Shown here in pieces: positions 34,193-42,092 of a stretch of 64,000 nucleotides of DNA (its first letter is position 1; each line of letters opens with the position of its first letter). Below the pieces are notes generated by a model. It was not told where the DNA came from. It made no database searches and saw only the letters and a list, made by a program, of their open reading frames with translations. Source of the DNA: an uncultured Clostridia bacterium (GTDB lineage Bacteria; Bacillota; Clostridia; Peptostreptococcales; Anaerovoracaceae); the NCBI GenBank assembly GCA_934278925.1, contig CAKQWJ010000007.1:15626-79625 (forward strand), read 5' to 3'. The position numbers and the translations under genes are program-made.

Positions 34193-35080
34193 ATGTCAGA
34201 TTATATAGTACGCGCAACTGCGGCAAACGAAACGGTGCGGGCCTTTGCCATCGATTCCACGGAGATGACGGCGACCGCCCGAGAGAAGCATCACACCTTT
34301 CCGGTGGTGACCGCGGCCATGGGCCGGCTGATGGGCGCAACGGCGATGATGGGGTCCATGATGAAGGGCGAGGACGATAAATTGACGGTGACCATAAAAG
34401 GAGACGGTCCTATCGGCCAGATGACCGTCACCGTAGACAGCCACGGAAACGTAAAGGGTTTTCCGGCAAATCCGTGCGTGGACATTCCGCTGAAGTACGC
34501 GGGAAAACTGGATGTGGGCGCTGCCGTGGGTGCCGGCACCATGACCGTGAGCATGGACCTGGGACTGAAGGAGCCGTACAACGGCCAGGTGGAACTTCAG
34601 ACCGGGGAGATTGGCGATGATTTTGCCTACTACTTTACCACTTCGGAGCAGACGCCGTCTGCGGTAGGACTGGGGGTAATGATTAATACGGATTCGACGG
34701 TTCGCCACGCCGGCGGTTTTATCATCCAGATGATGCCGGATGTAGAAGAGGAGACCATTTCTGCCATCGAGAAGGCGCTCCAGAACAGCAAATCCGTCAG
34801 CGAGATGATGGAGGCGGGAATGACGCCGGAGGATATGATTCAGGCGTTGCTGGGAGAGCTGAACCCGGAAATTTTCGAGACGACGCCGGTTCGGTTCCAC
34901 TGCGGATGCACCAAGGAAAAGGTGGCGGGCGCGCTGGCTACCATTCAGACCGGGGAACTGGATCAGATGATTCAGGATGGCGAAGACATTGAAGTGAAGT
35001 GCCACTTCTGCAATTCCACCTACAAATTCTCGGTGGAGGAGTTGAAAGAAATCCTGGCAAAGCGGAACGAAGAAAAGTAA
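34193..35080 (+). CDS. hslO: Hsp33 redox-regulated chaperone
   Basis: Chaperone activated by oxidation. The 295-residue protein has the N-terminal region beginning DYIVRATAANETVRAF, the GDGPIGQMTVTVDSHGNVKG strand segment and the C-terminal zinc/redox switch CGC (near 237-239) and CHFC (near 270-273). All four cysteines are present. ACAGGAGGACG precedes ATG 34193, preferred to the upstream frame opening at 34151. It is followed by the separate promoter of the phenylalanine operon. Confidence 0.95.
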   Translation: MSDYIVRATAANETVRAFAIDSTEMTATAREKHHTFPVVTAAMGRLMGATAMMGSMMKGEDDKLTVTIKGDGPIGQMTVTVDSHGNVKGFPANPCVDIPLKYAGKLDVGAAVGAGTMTVSMDLGLKEPYNGQVELQTGEIGDDFAYYFTTSEQTPSAVGLGVMINTDSTVRHAGGFIIQMMPDVEEETISAIEKALQNSKSVSEMMEAGMTPEDMIQALLGELNPEIFETTPVRFHCGCTKEKVAGALATIQTGELDQMIQDGEDIEVKCHFCNSTYKFSVEELKEILAKRNEEK

Positions 35081-35126
35081 TTTTGTTCAAAAACACAAAA
35101 TAGTTAGTAAAAATTAGGAAAAATAC

Positions 35127-35155
35127 TGGACAAATGCGACGGGCGGTGGTATTAT
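35127..35155 (+). promoter_or_regulatory. Promoter of the phenylalanine operon leader
   Basis: TGGACA (35127-35132), 17 bp, TATTAT (35150-35155), each five of six matches to consensus. Transcription would begin near 35162, giving a leader of about 185 bases up to the attenuator. Confidence 0.78.
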
Positions 35156-35198
35156 TATACTCACGTTCACAATTATTGGGGAAAGGAGATATGAAACC

Positions 35199-35291
35199 AT
35201 GAGCAATCTGTATTTTGCAGCAGTATTTTTCTTCTTTTTTTGGTTTTTCTTTTTCAAGAAAGACGTCTTTTGCTGCGGCATATTCAGGTAG
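35199..35291 (+). CDS. Phe-rich leader peptide of the aro/phe operon
   Basis: A 30-codon frame with 12 Phe codons: five in a row (residues 10-14), Trp15, four more (16-19), and Phe 6, 24 and 29. It ends FCCGIFR before TAG (35289-35291). GAAAGGAG (35181-35188) lies upstream, and a 3-codon frame MKP-stop (35191-35202) overlaps its ATG. The frame covers the segments needed for alternative RNA pairing before a terminator. It fits a translated sensor of charged tRNA-Phe, like enteric pheA leaders. The product probably has no function of its own. Confidence 0.85.
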   Translation: MSNLYFAAVFFFFFWFFFFKKDVFCCGIFR

Positions 35292-35342
35292 AGTTGGTTT
35301 CTTTTTCTGAATTGGAATGATGGCCTGCAGCTTGCTGCAGGC
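35217..35342 (+). promoter_or_regulatory. Ribosome-mediated attenuator, alternative RNA pairings
   Basis: Segment 1 GCAGCA (35217-35222) pairs with segment 2 TGCTGC (35271-35276). Segment 2 GCTGCGGC (35272-35279) can instead pair with segment 3 GCCTGCAGC (35323-35331), eight pairs with one bulged T. Segment 3 also forms the terminator with segment 4 CTGCAGGC (35335-35342). Ribosome stalling on the Phe run would cover segment 1 and free 2 for 3 (antitermination). A ribosome reaching the stop would cover 2 and allow the terminator. Confidence 0.8.
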
Positions 35343-35348
35343 TTTTTT
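35323..35348 (+). terminator. Attenuator terminator before aroF
   Basis: GCCTGCAG (35323-35330), loop CTTG, CTGCAGGC (35335-35342), then six T. It lies 17 bases before the aroF start and after the leader peptide, so it can only act on the leader transcript. Confidence 0.88.
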
Positions 35349-35365
35349 AGTTACGGAGGGTATGA

Positions 35366-36376
35366 ATGATTATCACACTGAAACCTCACACAGAGGAAGA
35401 ACAGAAGGATCAATTGATGCGTTGGCTGTCCGGAAAGGGATTGGAAGTTGACGTATCGGAAGAGGACGACCATGAATTGCTGCGGCTGATCGGAGACACA
35501 TCCGTGGTGGATGTGAGCATGGTGGAGATGCTGGATATGGTGCAGAACGTGCGGAAGATTTCCGCACCTTATAAGAAAGCCAACCGCCTGTTTCATCCAA
35601 AGGACACCGTCGTGGATGTGAACGGTGCAAAAATCGGCGGGGGATATTTTTCCGTGATTGCGGGACCCTGCTCCGTGGAATCCGAAGAACAGATTATCGG
35701 AATTGCCAAGCGGGTGAAAGCCGCCGGGGCCACCATGCTGCGAGGCGGAGCGTTCAAACCCAGAACGTCTCCCTACGCGTTTCAGGGGATGAAAGCCGAC
35801 GGCATTGAACTTCTGGTGAAGGCCAAGAAAGCCACCGGCCTCCCCATCGTTACGGAAATCATGAATGAGAACCACCTCCCGCTGTTCGAGGAGGTAGATG
35901 TGATTCAGGTGGGGGCTCGGAACATGCAGAATTTCGAACTGCTGAAGGCGCTGGGAAAAACCCGGAAGCCGATTCTCCTGAAGCGGGGATTGGCCAACAC
36001 GCTGAAAGAATTATTGATGAGTGCGGAATACATCATGGCGGGCGGAAACGAGAACGTCATCCTGTGCGAGCGGGGTATCCGCACCTTCGAACCGTATACC
36101 CGGAATACGTTGGATATTTCCGCCGTTCCGGCGCTGCACGAGCTGACCCACCTTCCGGTGGTGGTGGATCCCAGCCATGCCACGGGCAAAGCGTCCTTCG
36201 TGGATTCCATGGCCTCGGCGGCGGCGGCCTGCGGTGCGGACGGCATCATGATTGAAGTGCACAACGACCCGGCTCATGCTTTAAGTGACGGTCCCCAGTC
36301 CCTCACGCCGAATCAATTCGACGGGGTGATGGAGAAAATCCGCAGGGTGCGCGCTGCGGTGGGAATGGAGAATTGA
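35366..36376 (+). CDS. aroF: 3-deoxy-7-phosphoheptulonate (DAHP) synthase
   Basis: First enzyme of the shikimate pathway, joining PEP and erythrose 4-phosphate. The 336-residue protein has an N-terminal ferredoxin-like regulatory domain (about 1-70) and the type I-beta catalytic barrel with VIAGPCSVESEEQI, GGAFKPRTSPYAFQG, KRGLANT, CERGIRTFE, VVVDPSHATGK and IEVHNDP. The small N-terminal domain is the usual site of aromatic feedback in this class. ACGGAGGG lies 5 bases before ATG 35366. It heads the aroF-aroB-aroA-pheA operon. Confidence 0.95.
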   Translation: MIITLKPHTEEEQKDQLMRWLSGKGLEVDVSEEDDHELLRLIGDTSVVDVSMVEMLDMVQNVRKISAPYKKANRLFHPKDTVVDVNGAKIGGGYFSVIAGPCSVESEEQIIGIAKRVKAAGATMLRGGAFKPRTSPYAFQGMKADGIELLVKAKKATGLPIVTEIMNENHLPLFEEVDVIQVGARNMQNFELLKALGKTRKPILLKRGLANTLKELLMSAEYIMAGGNENVILCERGIRTFEPYTRNTLDISAVPALHELTHLPVVVDPSHATGKASFVDSMASAAAACGADGIMIEVHNDPAHALSDGPQSLTPNQFDGVMEKIRRVRAAVGMEN

Positions 36377-36377
36377 C

Positions 36378-37367
36378 ATGGAGTTACGGGAAATAGGAAC
36401 CGCCCTCGCGGAGATTCAGCGAGGGGGAAAAATATGCATTATCTCCGACCGAAACGTGGCTCCGCTATACATGGATGTCTGCAGGGAAAGCCTGGAAAAA
36501 GCGGGCTATGATGTGCGGGAATACGTGCTTCCGCCGGGAGAAGCCTCGAAGAGCGGGACGAATTATCTCCGGATTCTGGAATATCTGGCAGAGGTGCCCT
36601 TCACCCGGAGCGACGGCATCGTGGCGCTGGGCGGCGGCATGATAGGCGATTTGGCCGGTTTCGCGGCGGCGACCTACATGCGGGGAATTAACGTGTATCA
36701 GGTGCCCACCACCTTGCTGGCGGCAGTGGATTCTTCCGTCGGCGGGAAGACGGCCATCGACCTGCCCTCCGGTAAGAATCTGGCGGGAGCGTTTCATCAA
36801 CCGAAATTGGTTTTGCAGGACAGCGAGCTGCTGAACACCCTGCCGCAGGACGTGTACCGGGAGGGGATGGCGGAAGTCATCAAATACGGAATGATTCACA
36901 ATCGAAAGCTGTTCGAACAGCTGGGGAATCCGGCGGAGGTTCGGAATTCGTTAGGCGAGGTGATTGAAACCTGCGTGGCCATAAAAAAAGAATACGTGGA
37001 GGCGGACGAATTCGACCGGGGTCTCCGGCACAAGCTGAATTTCGGCCACACCCTGGGACACGCTATGGAACAGGCGGAGGGGTACCGGCTGAGCCACGGC
37101 GATGCGGTGGCCAAGGGCATGTACTGGATAACCCGAATCTCGGCAGAACAGGGCTGGTGCAGTGAAGAGACGTTGGGCGCGCTGGAACAGATGCTTCGGA
37201 AATACGATTTTGATCTGAGCCTGCCGGAGAACCGGGAGGAAATCTACCGGCTCCTCTGTTCCGACAAGAAACGCCAAGGGGATACCATCCGAATGGTGAT
37301 TCCGGAAGAAATCGGAAGGTGTTCCATCCGGGAATTCCGCATCCGGGAGGTGAGAGATCTGCTATGA
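36378..37367 (+). CDS. aroB: 3-dehydroquinate synthase
   Basis: Second shikimate-pathway enzyme, NAD- and metal-dependent. The 329 residues (somewhat shorter than the usual 350-360) include ISDRNVAPLY, GGGMIGDLAGFAAATYMRG, VPTTLLAAVDSSVGGKTAID, the metal-binding glutamate in REGMAEVIKYG and histidines in LNFGHTLGHAME and YRLSHGDAVAKGM. It starts one base after the aroF stop and shares ATGA with aroA, so coupling is tight. Confidence 0.94.
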   Translation: MELREIGTALAEIQRGGKICIISDRNVAPLYMDVCRESLEKAGYDVREYVLPPGEASKSGTNYLRILEYLAEVPFTRSDGIVALGGGMIGDLAGFAAATYMRGINVYQVPTTLLAAVDSSVGGKTAIDLPSGKNLAGAFHQPKLVLQDSELLNTLPQDVYREGMAEVIKYGMIHNRKLFEQLGNPAEVRNSLGEVIETCVAIKKEYVEADEFDRGLRHKLNFGHTLGHAMEQAEGYRLSHGDAVAKGMYWITRISAEQGWCSEETLGALEQMLRKYDFDLSLPENREEIYRLLCSDKKRQGDTIRMVIPEEIGRCSIREFRIREVRDLL

Positions 37368-38611
37368 AGAGAATCGAAATCCTGCCGTCCAAGTCGGCGG
37401 CGCATCGAATTCTGATTGCCGCCGCCCTCTGTGAGGAACCCTGCGACGTGATTCTTTCGGAACGCTCCCTGGATATCGAAGCCACCGAAAACTGCCTGGC
37501 GGAAATCCGTCGGGTGCGAAAGGAAAAGACGACGTCGGGAGGAAATGGCGAAGCGGCAGAAGAAGCGCAGCTGCACTGCGGCGAGAGCGGGTCCACCTTC
37601 CGATTCCTGATTCCGGTGGTGGCGGCGTTGGGCGTGGATGCGAAATTCTACCCCGAGGGACGGCTTTCCCGGCGGCCACTTTCGCCGTTGGTGGAGGAAC
37701 TGGAAAAAAAGGGCGTGACCATTTCGCCTCCGGGTGCGAATCCGTTTCATGTAAAGGGACAGCTGCAATCGGGTGCATTTTGTATCCCGGGAAACGTGTC
37801 CTCTCAATACATCACCGGATTGATGATGGCGCTGCCGCTGCTGGCGGACGACAGCATCATTCGGGTGACGGGGGAACGACAGTCCATGGGATATGTGAAT
37901 CTGACCTTACAGATATTGCAAGAATTCGGAATTGAAATCATTACAGAACGGATGGGAGAAGAGCTGGTGTACCGGATTCCGGGCAATCAGAAGTACCGAA
38001 GCCCGGGAACCTGCAAGGTGGAAGGGGATTGGTCCAATGCCGCCTTTTGGCTCACCGCCGGTGTGCTGGGGGAGGAGGCGGTGCATGTGATCGGCTTGAA
38101 TCCGAATTCGGCCCAGGGAGACCGAAAAATAGTGGAACTGCTCCGACAGTTTGGCGCAAAATTAGAAGTTCAAGAGGATACAGTTACCGCTTATCCATCG
38201 AGAACCTCACTGCATGGAATCAACATCGACGCGTCCCAGATTCCGGACATGGTGCCGGCACTGGCACTGGCGGCGTCGGCAGCAAAGGGGACAACGGAGA
38301 TTCGCCATGCGGAACGGCTTCGCCTAAAGGAGAGCGACCGACTGATGTCCATAACGGAAGTGCTGAACGCTTTGGGCGGCCGGGTGGAAGAGCGACCGGA
38401 TGGATTGGTGATTACCGGAAGGGACATTCTTTCCGGCGGAAAGGCGGATGGATACAACGACCATCGAATCGTCATGATGGCGGCCATCGCTTCCCTGATT
38501 ACAACCGATAAAGTAATTCTGACCGGCGGCGCGGCGGTAAACAAATCCTATCCGACTTTTTTTACCGTATTGGAAGAGAACGAAATGGGGAATAACCTTG
38601 AGAGGAGATAG
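37364..38611 (+). CDS. aroA: 3-phosphoshikimate 1-carboxyvinyltransferase (EPSP synthase)
   Basis: Transfers the enolpyruvyl group from PEP to shikimate 3-phosphate. The 415-residue protein has LPSKSAAHRILIAAAL at the N-terminus, GESGSTFRFLIPV, an insertion of charged residues after about 45, SSQYITGLMMALP, and IRHAERLRLKESDRL. The start at 37364 overlaps the aroB stop in ATGA and begins at MKRIEILPSKS; an earlier in-frame opening at 37319 lies inside aroB. No aroC, aroE or aroK is in the window. Confidence 0.93.
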   Translation: MKRIEILPSKSAAHRILIAAALCEEPCDVILSERSLDIEATENCLAEIRRVRKEKTTSGGNGEAAEEAQLHCGESGSTFRFLIPVVAALGVDAKFYPEGRLSRRPLSPLVEELEKKGVTISPPGANPFHVKGQLQSGAFCIPGNVSSQYITGLMMALPLLADDSIIRVTGERQSMGYVNLTLQILQEFGIEIITERMGEELVYRIPGNQKYRSPGTCKVEGDWSNAAFWLTAGVLGEEAVHVIGLNPNSAQGDRKIVELLRQFGAKLEVQEDTVTAYPSRTSLHGINIDASQIPDMVPALALAASAAKGTTEIRHAERLRLKESDRLMSITEVLNALGGRVEERPDGLVITGRDILSGGKADGYNDHRIVMMAAIASLITTDKVILTGGAAVNKSYPTFFTVLEENEMGNNLERR

Positions 38612-38615
38612 AGAG

Positions 38616-39761
38616 ATGACTAATTTGGAAGAGTACAGAAAGAAAATCGACGAAATCGACCGCACCTTGATTGAGAAGGTGGATGAACGGATGCGCGTGG
38701 CGGAGGGCATTGCGAAATACAAGCAGGCCAACGACCTGGGAATTGTGGATCCGCTGCGGGAGCGGGCGCTGATGGAGAAGATTACCGAGGATTCGGCCAA
38801 CGACATGGCGTATTACAACCGGATGCTGTTCAGTCTGCTGATGGAGATGAGCGCGGATCACCAGAGACAGGTGACCCATACGGAGTCTCGGGTGGTAAAA
38901 GAAATTCGCCGGGCACTGAAGGACACGTCACCGATTTTCCCGGAGATGGCGGTAGTGGCGTGTCAGGGCGTGCAAGGCGCGTATTCACAGGATGCCTGCG
39001 AACGGTTCTTCAAGATGCCGAAAATCGTCTACACCAAGAACTTCAAAGGGGTTTTCGCAGCCATCGATGAGGGACTGTGCCGGTACGGAGTGCTTCCGGT
39101 GGAGAACAGTACCGCCGGTTCGGTGAACCGGGTCTACGATCTGATGCGGACCTATGATTTTCACATTGTGAAGAGCATCAAAATCAAGATTGAACACAGC
39201 CTCCTGGTGAACAAGGGTGTGCAGAAGGCGGATATTAAGGAAATCATTTCTCAGGAGCAGGCCCTGTCTCAGTGCGATGAGTACCTGCGGAGAGAATTCC
39301 CGGAAGCGAAGATTACGGTGTGTGAAAATACGGCGGCGGCAGCGAAATACCTGTCGGAATCCGGCCGAAAGGATGCGGCGGCGCTGGGTGCGGAAATCAA
39401 CGGAGCGTATTACTCCTTGGAAAGCTTGGAACGGGCGGTGCAGGACAGCGACAATAACTATACTCGTTTTATCTGCATCACGAAACCTCTGGAAATCTAT
39501 CCGGGTGCGAACAAGACCAGTTTCATGTGCACTACGGACCACACGCCGGGGTCCCTGTACAAGGTGCTGTCCGCCATCAATGCTTGCGGAATCAACATCA
39601 CCAAGCTGGAATCCAGACCGATTCCGGGAAGCGACTTCGATTTCCGCTTCTATTTCGACTTTGAGGAATCCGTGTACACGGAGCAGTTCATCCGGCTGAT
39701 GAACCATTTGGAAGGGGTGTGCAAGGATTTCCGGTATTTGGGAAGTTACATCGAAGTGTAG
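38616..39761 (+). CDS. pheA: Bifunctional chorismate mutase/prephenate dehydratase
   Basis: Converts chorismate to phenylpyruvate, committing to phenylalanine. The 381 residues carry an AroQ chorismate mutase (about 1-85, EYRKKIDEIDRTLIEKVDER), a prephenate dehydratase domain with GVQGAYSQDACERFF, PVENSTAGSVNRVYDL and the TRF motif (NNYTRFICI), and a C-terminal ACT domain (GSLYKVLSAINACGINITK, LESRP) for Phe feedback. GAGAGGAG precedes ATG 38616, 4 bases after aroA. Its product matches the Phe-coding leader of the operon. Confidence 0.96.
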   Translation: MTNLEEYRKKIDEIDRTLIEKVDERMRVAEGIAKYKQANDLGIVDPLRERALMEKITEDSANDMAYYNRMLFSLLMEMSADHQRQVTHTESRVVKEIRRALKDTSPIFPEMAVVACQGVQGAYSQDACERFFKMPKIVYTKNFKGVFAAIDEGLCRYGVLPVENSTAGSVNRVYDLMRTYDFHIVKSIKIKIEHSLLVNKGVQKADIKEIISQEQALSQCDEYLRREFPEAKITVCENTAAAAKYLSESGRKDAAALGAEINGAYYSLESLERAVQDSDNNYTRFICITKPLEIYPGANKTSFMCTTDHTPGSLYKVLSAINACGINITKLESRPIPGSDFDFRFYFDFEESVYTEQFIRLMNHLEGVCKDFRYLGSYIEV

Positions 39762-39781
39762 AAATTGAAAAAGTTGATATA

Positions 39782-39810
39782 TAGACAAGGTAAGTCCGGT
39801 GCTTTATAAT
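39782..39810 (+). promoter_or_regulatory. Promoter of the methyltransferase gene
   Basis: TAGACA (39782-39787), 17 bp, TATAAT (39805-39810), between pheA and the methyltransferase gene. Confidence 0.72.
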
Positions 39811-39847
39811 ATCTACAGAACAAAAGAGTAAGGAAAGATATTAGAAT

Positions 39848-41164
39848 ATGAGTATTTTAGCGGATTTACAGAATGGGCTGGAACAGGGAAAGATGCTGGC
39901 GGGGGAGAAGGCGGAAGCCGTCTTCGACCGGGTGGCACAGCACAATCCCATCCCCGATGAAGAAAGCCGAAACGCCTTGGTTCTGGGGGATAATTTGGCC
40001 TATATGCAGGGTCTTTTGGAAAATGGATATGAGGGTCGGTTTCGCCTGATCTACATCGATCCTCCTTTTTTTACCAAAAGCAAATTCAACGCCACCATCG
40101 ATCTGAAGGACCGAACCGGGAAGAATCACAAAATCAAGCATTTGGCGTACGACGATACCTTTGAGCGAAGCCTGGAATGCTACGTGGAGAATATGACTGC
40201 ACGGCTGATTCTCATGCGGAAGCTGCTGGCGGAGGATGGGCTGATCTGGGTGCATCTGGATTGGCATTCCGCCCACTACATGAAGCTGATCATGGATGAG
40301 GTGTTCGGGGCGAAGAATTTCCAGAACGAGATCATCTGGCAGTACAAATCCGGCGGCAGCGGGAAGCGGCATTTTTCCCGGAAGCACGACACCATTCTGG
40401 TGTACAGTAAGACCGCCTATTACCACCTGAACGTGCCGAAGGAAAAATCCTACAACCGAGGGCTGAAGCCGTACCGTTTCAAAGGCGTGAAGGAGTATAA
40501 GGATGAGTACGGATGGTACACCATGGTGAATATGAAGGATGTGTGGTCCATTGATATGGTGGGACGAACCTCAGCGGAGCGAAACGGGTATGCCACCCAG
40601 AAGCCGACGGAGCTTCTGCGACGGATTATCGAAGCTTCCACGGAAGAAGGGGACTACTGTGCGGATTTCTTCTGCGGCTCCGGAACCCTTCCGGAGACGG
40701 CAGAGGCGCTGAACCGTCACTGGGTAGGCTGCGACACGGAGCCGTTGGCAATCTCCACCACTCGAAAGAGACTGGAGGCTCGGGAGGGAACGTACGACTA
40801 CTACCGCCAGCGCACCGGCAACAAATACGGGTGGTTCTCGGTAGAAGTGGAGGATTCTGTTCTTTTGGAAAACGGCAAAAACATGTATACGTGCAGGGTC
40901 AATCAGTTCCGGCCGGAAATCGATTACGGCCACATTCCGCTGAAGGATCGGGATTTGGCCATGAAAATCGGCATTGAAGCGCCGGAGCAATATATCGATC
41001 ATGTGATGGTGGACCCGGATTACGACGGGACCTTCCGGGGGCGGCACCTTATCAGTGAAACTCCGAGTCAATTCCAATTCCAATCAAATGGGAATTATGC
41101 AATAATTCTAGTGGACGTGTTCGGAAAGGAATATTTCTATGATGGACGAAAAGAAAAACGATAA
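39848..41164 (+). CDS. Orphan site-specific DNA methyltransferase (amino-MTase, beta-type order)
   Basis: A 438-residue DNA amino-methyltransferase. Motif IV IYIDPPFFTKSKFN comes first (near residue 76) and the AdoMet-binding DFFCGSGTLPE (near 276) later, the order of the beta class (N6-adenine or N4-cytosine). A target region lies between. About 110 residues after the catalytic domain (VEVEDSVLLENGKN onward) form an unfamiliar C-terminal extension. No restriction endonuclease or specificity gene is adjacent. It has its own promoter, and its end overlaps the next gene by 26 bp. Confidence 0.85.
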   Translation: MSILADLQNGLEQGKMLAGEKAEAVFDRVAQHNPIPDEESRNALVLGDNLAYMQGLLENGYEGRFRLIYIDPPFFTKSKFNATIDLKDRTGKNHKIKHLAYDDTFERSLECYVENMTARLILMRKLLAEDGLIWVHLDWHSAHYMKLIMDEVFGAKNFQNEIIWQYKSGGSGKRHFSRKHDTILVYSKTAYYHLNVPKEKSYNRGLKPYRFKGVKEYKDEYGWYTMVNMKDVWSIDMVGRTSAERNGYATQKPTELLRRIIEASTEEGDYCADFFCGSGTLPETAEALNRHWVGCDTEPLAISTTRKRLEAREGTYDYYRQRTGNKYGWFSVEVEDSVLLENGKNMYTCRVNQFRPEIDYGHIPLKDRDLAMKIGIEAPEQYIDHVMVDPDYDGTFRGRHLISETPSQFQFQSNGNYAIILVDVFGKEYFYDGRKEKR

Positions 41165-42038
41165 GGGAAAGAAGTTTTTGCGTTCTGCGATCGTGGTGGT
41201 ATGTTCCGCTTTTGCCGGTTCTGCCGCTCAGATCTTCGTGATGATCCCCAACGGACTGACCTCCGGCGGGCTGCCGGGCATCGTGCGAATCATCACTCAT
41301 TTTATGCCGTGGAATTATTCTCTGGTGTACTACTGCTTCGGCATGGCCGTGGTGGCATTGGTGTACTTCACCTTGGGATGGAAGGATGTGCAGAAAATCA
41401 TCGCCCTGTCCATCGCCTATCCGGTCATCATGTACGGCATGGAGCAGGTAGATTTCTCCCTGCTGTCCCACAAGGATCCGTTCCTGGCCTCCGTGCTGGT
41501 GGGCGTGCTGTACGGCACCGCTACCGGTATCGGTTACATCGACGGATTTTCTTCCGGCGGCACGGACTCCATCGCCCGGGTCATCAAATTTCGGCTGATG
41601 AAGCACGTTCCCATCGGGCGAATTATGCTTTTTCTGGACGGATCGGTCATCGTGATGTCTGCCTTCGTCTTCGACCGGAACGTGGCCTTCTACGCGCTGG
41701 TTACTGTTTTTATCACCAGTAAAATAACGGAATCGATTCTTCTGGGTATTTCCGGGGTGCAGGTGTCCGTGGCGGTGATTACGAAGGAGCCGCAGCTGCT
41801 GGTGGATTTCGTGATGCACGAGATGCACCGCGGTGTGACCACCTATACCTCTACCGGAGAATATACGAAGACGGAACGGCGGTCGGTGCAGATTATTTGT
41901 TCCCCGCGGGAGAGCTTACAGATTAAGAGCTTTCTGGCAGAGCACGATGAGCACGCTTTCGTTACGGTGACGAAGCTGAGCAGCGTCTGGGGCCTGGGAA
42001 AAGGTTTCTCCGATATCCACGAGGTGGACAATAACTAG
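41139..42038 (+). CDS. YitT family membrane protein
   Basis: A 299-residue protein with about five membrane helices in the first 190 residues (for example AIVVVCSAFAGSAAQIFVMIP). The family motif SSGGTDSIARVIKFR follows, and a C-terminal DUF2179 domain (about 205-290) includes RGVTTYTSTGEYTKTERRSV. YitT proteins are common in Firmicutes; the transport role is not established. The start overlaps the methyltransferase end by 26 bp, suggesting coupled translation although no functional link is obvious. Confidence 0.87.
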   Translation: MMDEKKNDKGKKFLRSAIVVVCSAFAGSAAQIFVMIPNGLTSGGLPGIVRIITHFMPWNYSLVYYCFGMAVVALVYFTLGWKDVQKIIALSIAYPVIMYGMEQVDFSLLSHKDPFLASVLVGVLYGTATGIGYIDGFSSGGTDSIARVIKFRLMKHVPIGRIMLFLDGSVIVMSAFVFDRNVAFYALVTVFITSKITESILLGISGVQVSVAVITKEPQLLVDFVMHEMHRGVTTYTSTGEYTKTERRSVQIICSPRESLQIKSFLAEHDEHAFVTVTKLSSVWGLGKGFSDIHEVDNN

Positions 42039-42055
42039 AATAGCATGAAAAAAAG

Positions 42056-42092
42056 CGCATCCGTACGGGACTAAAATGTACGGATGCGTTTT
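42056..42092. terminator. Bidirectional terminator between the YitT gene and the exonuclease
   Basis: An 11-bp stem (42056-42066 with 42078-42088) has T runs on both sides (TTTTA on plus, a long T run on minus). Its right arm lies inside the last codons of the minus-strand exonuclease gene. Confidence 0.85.
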
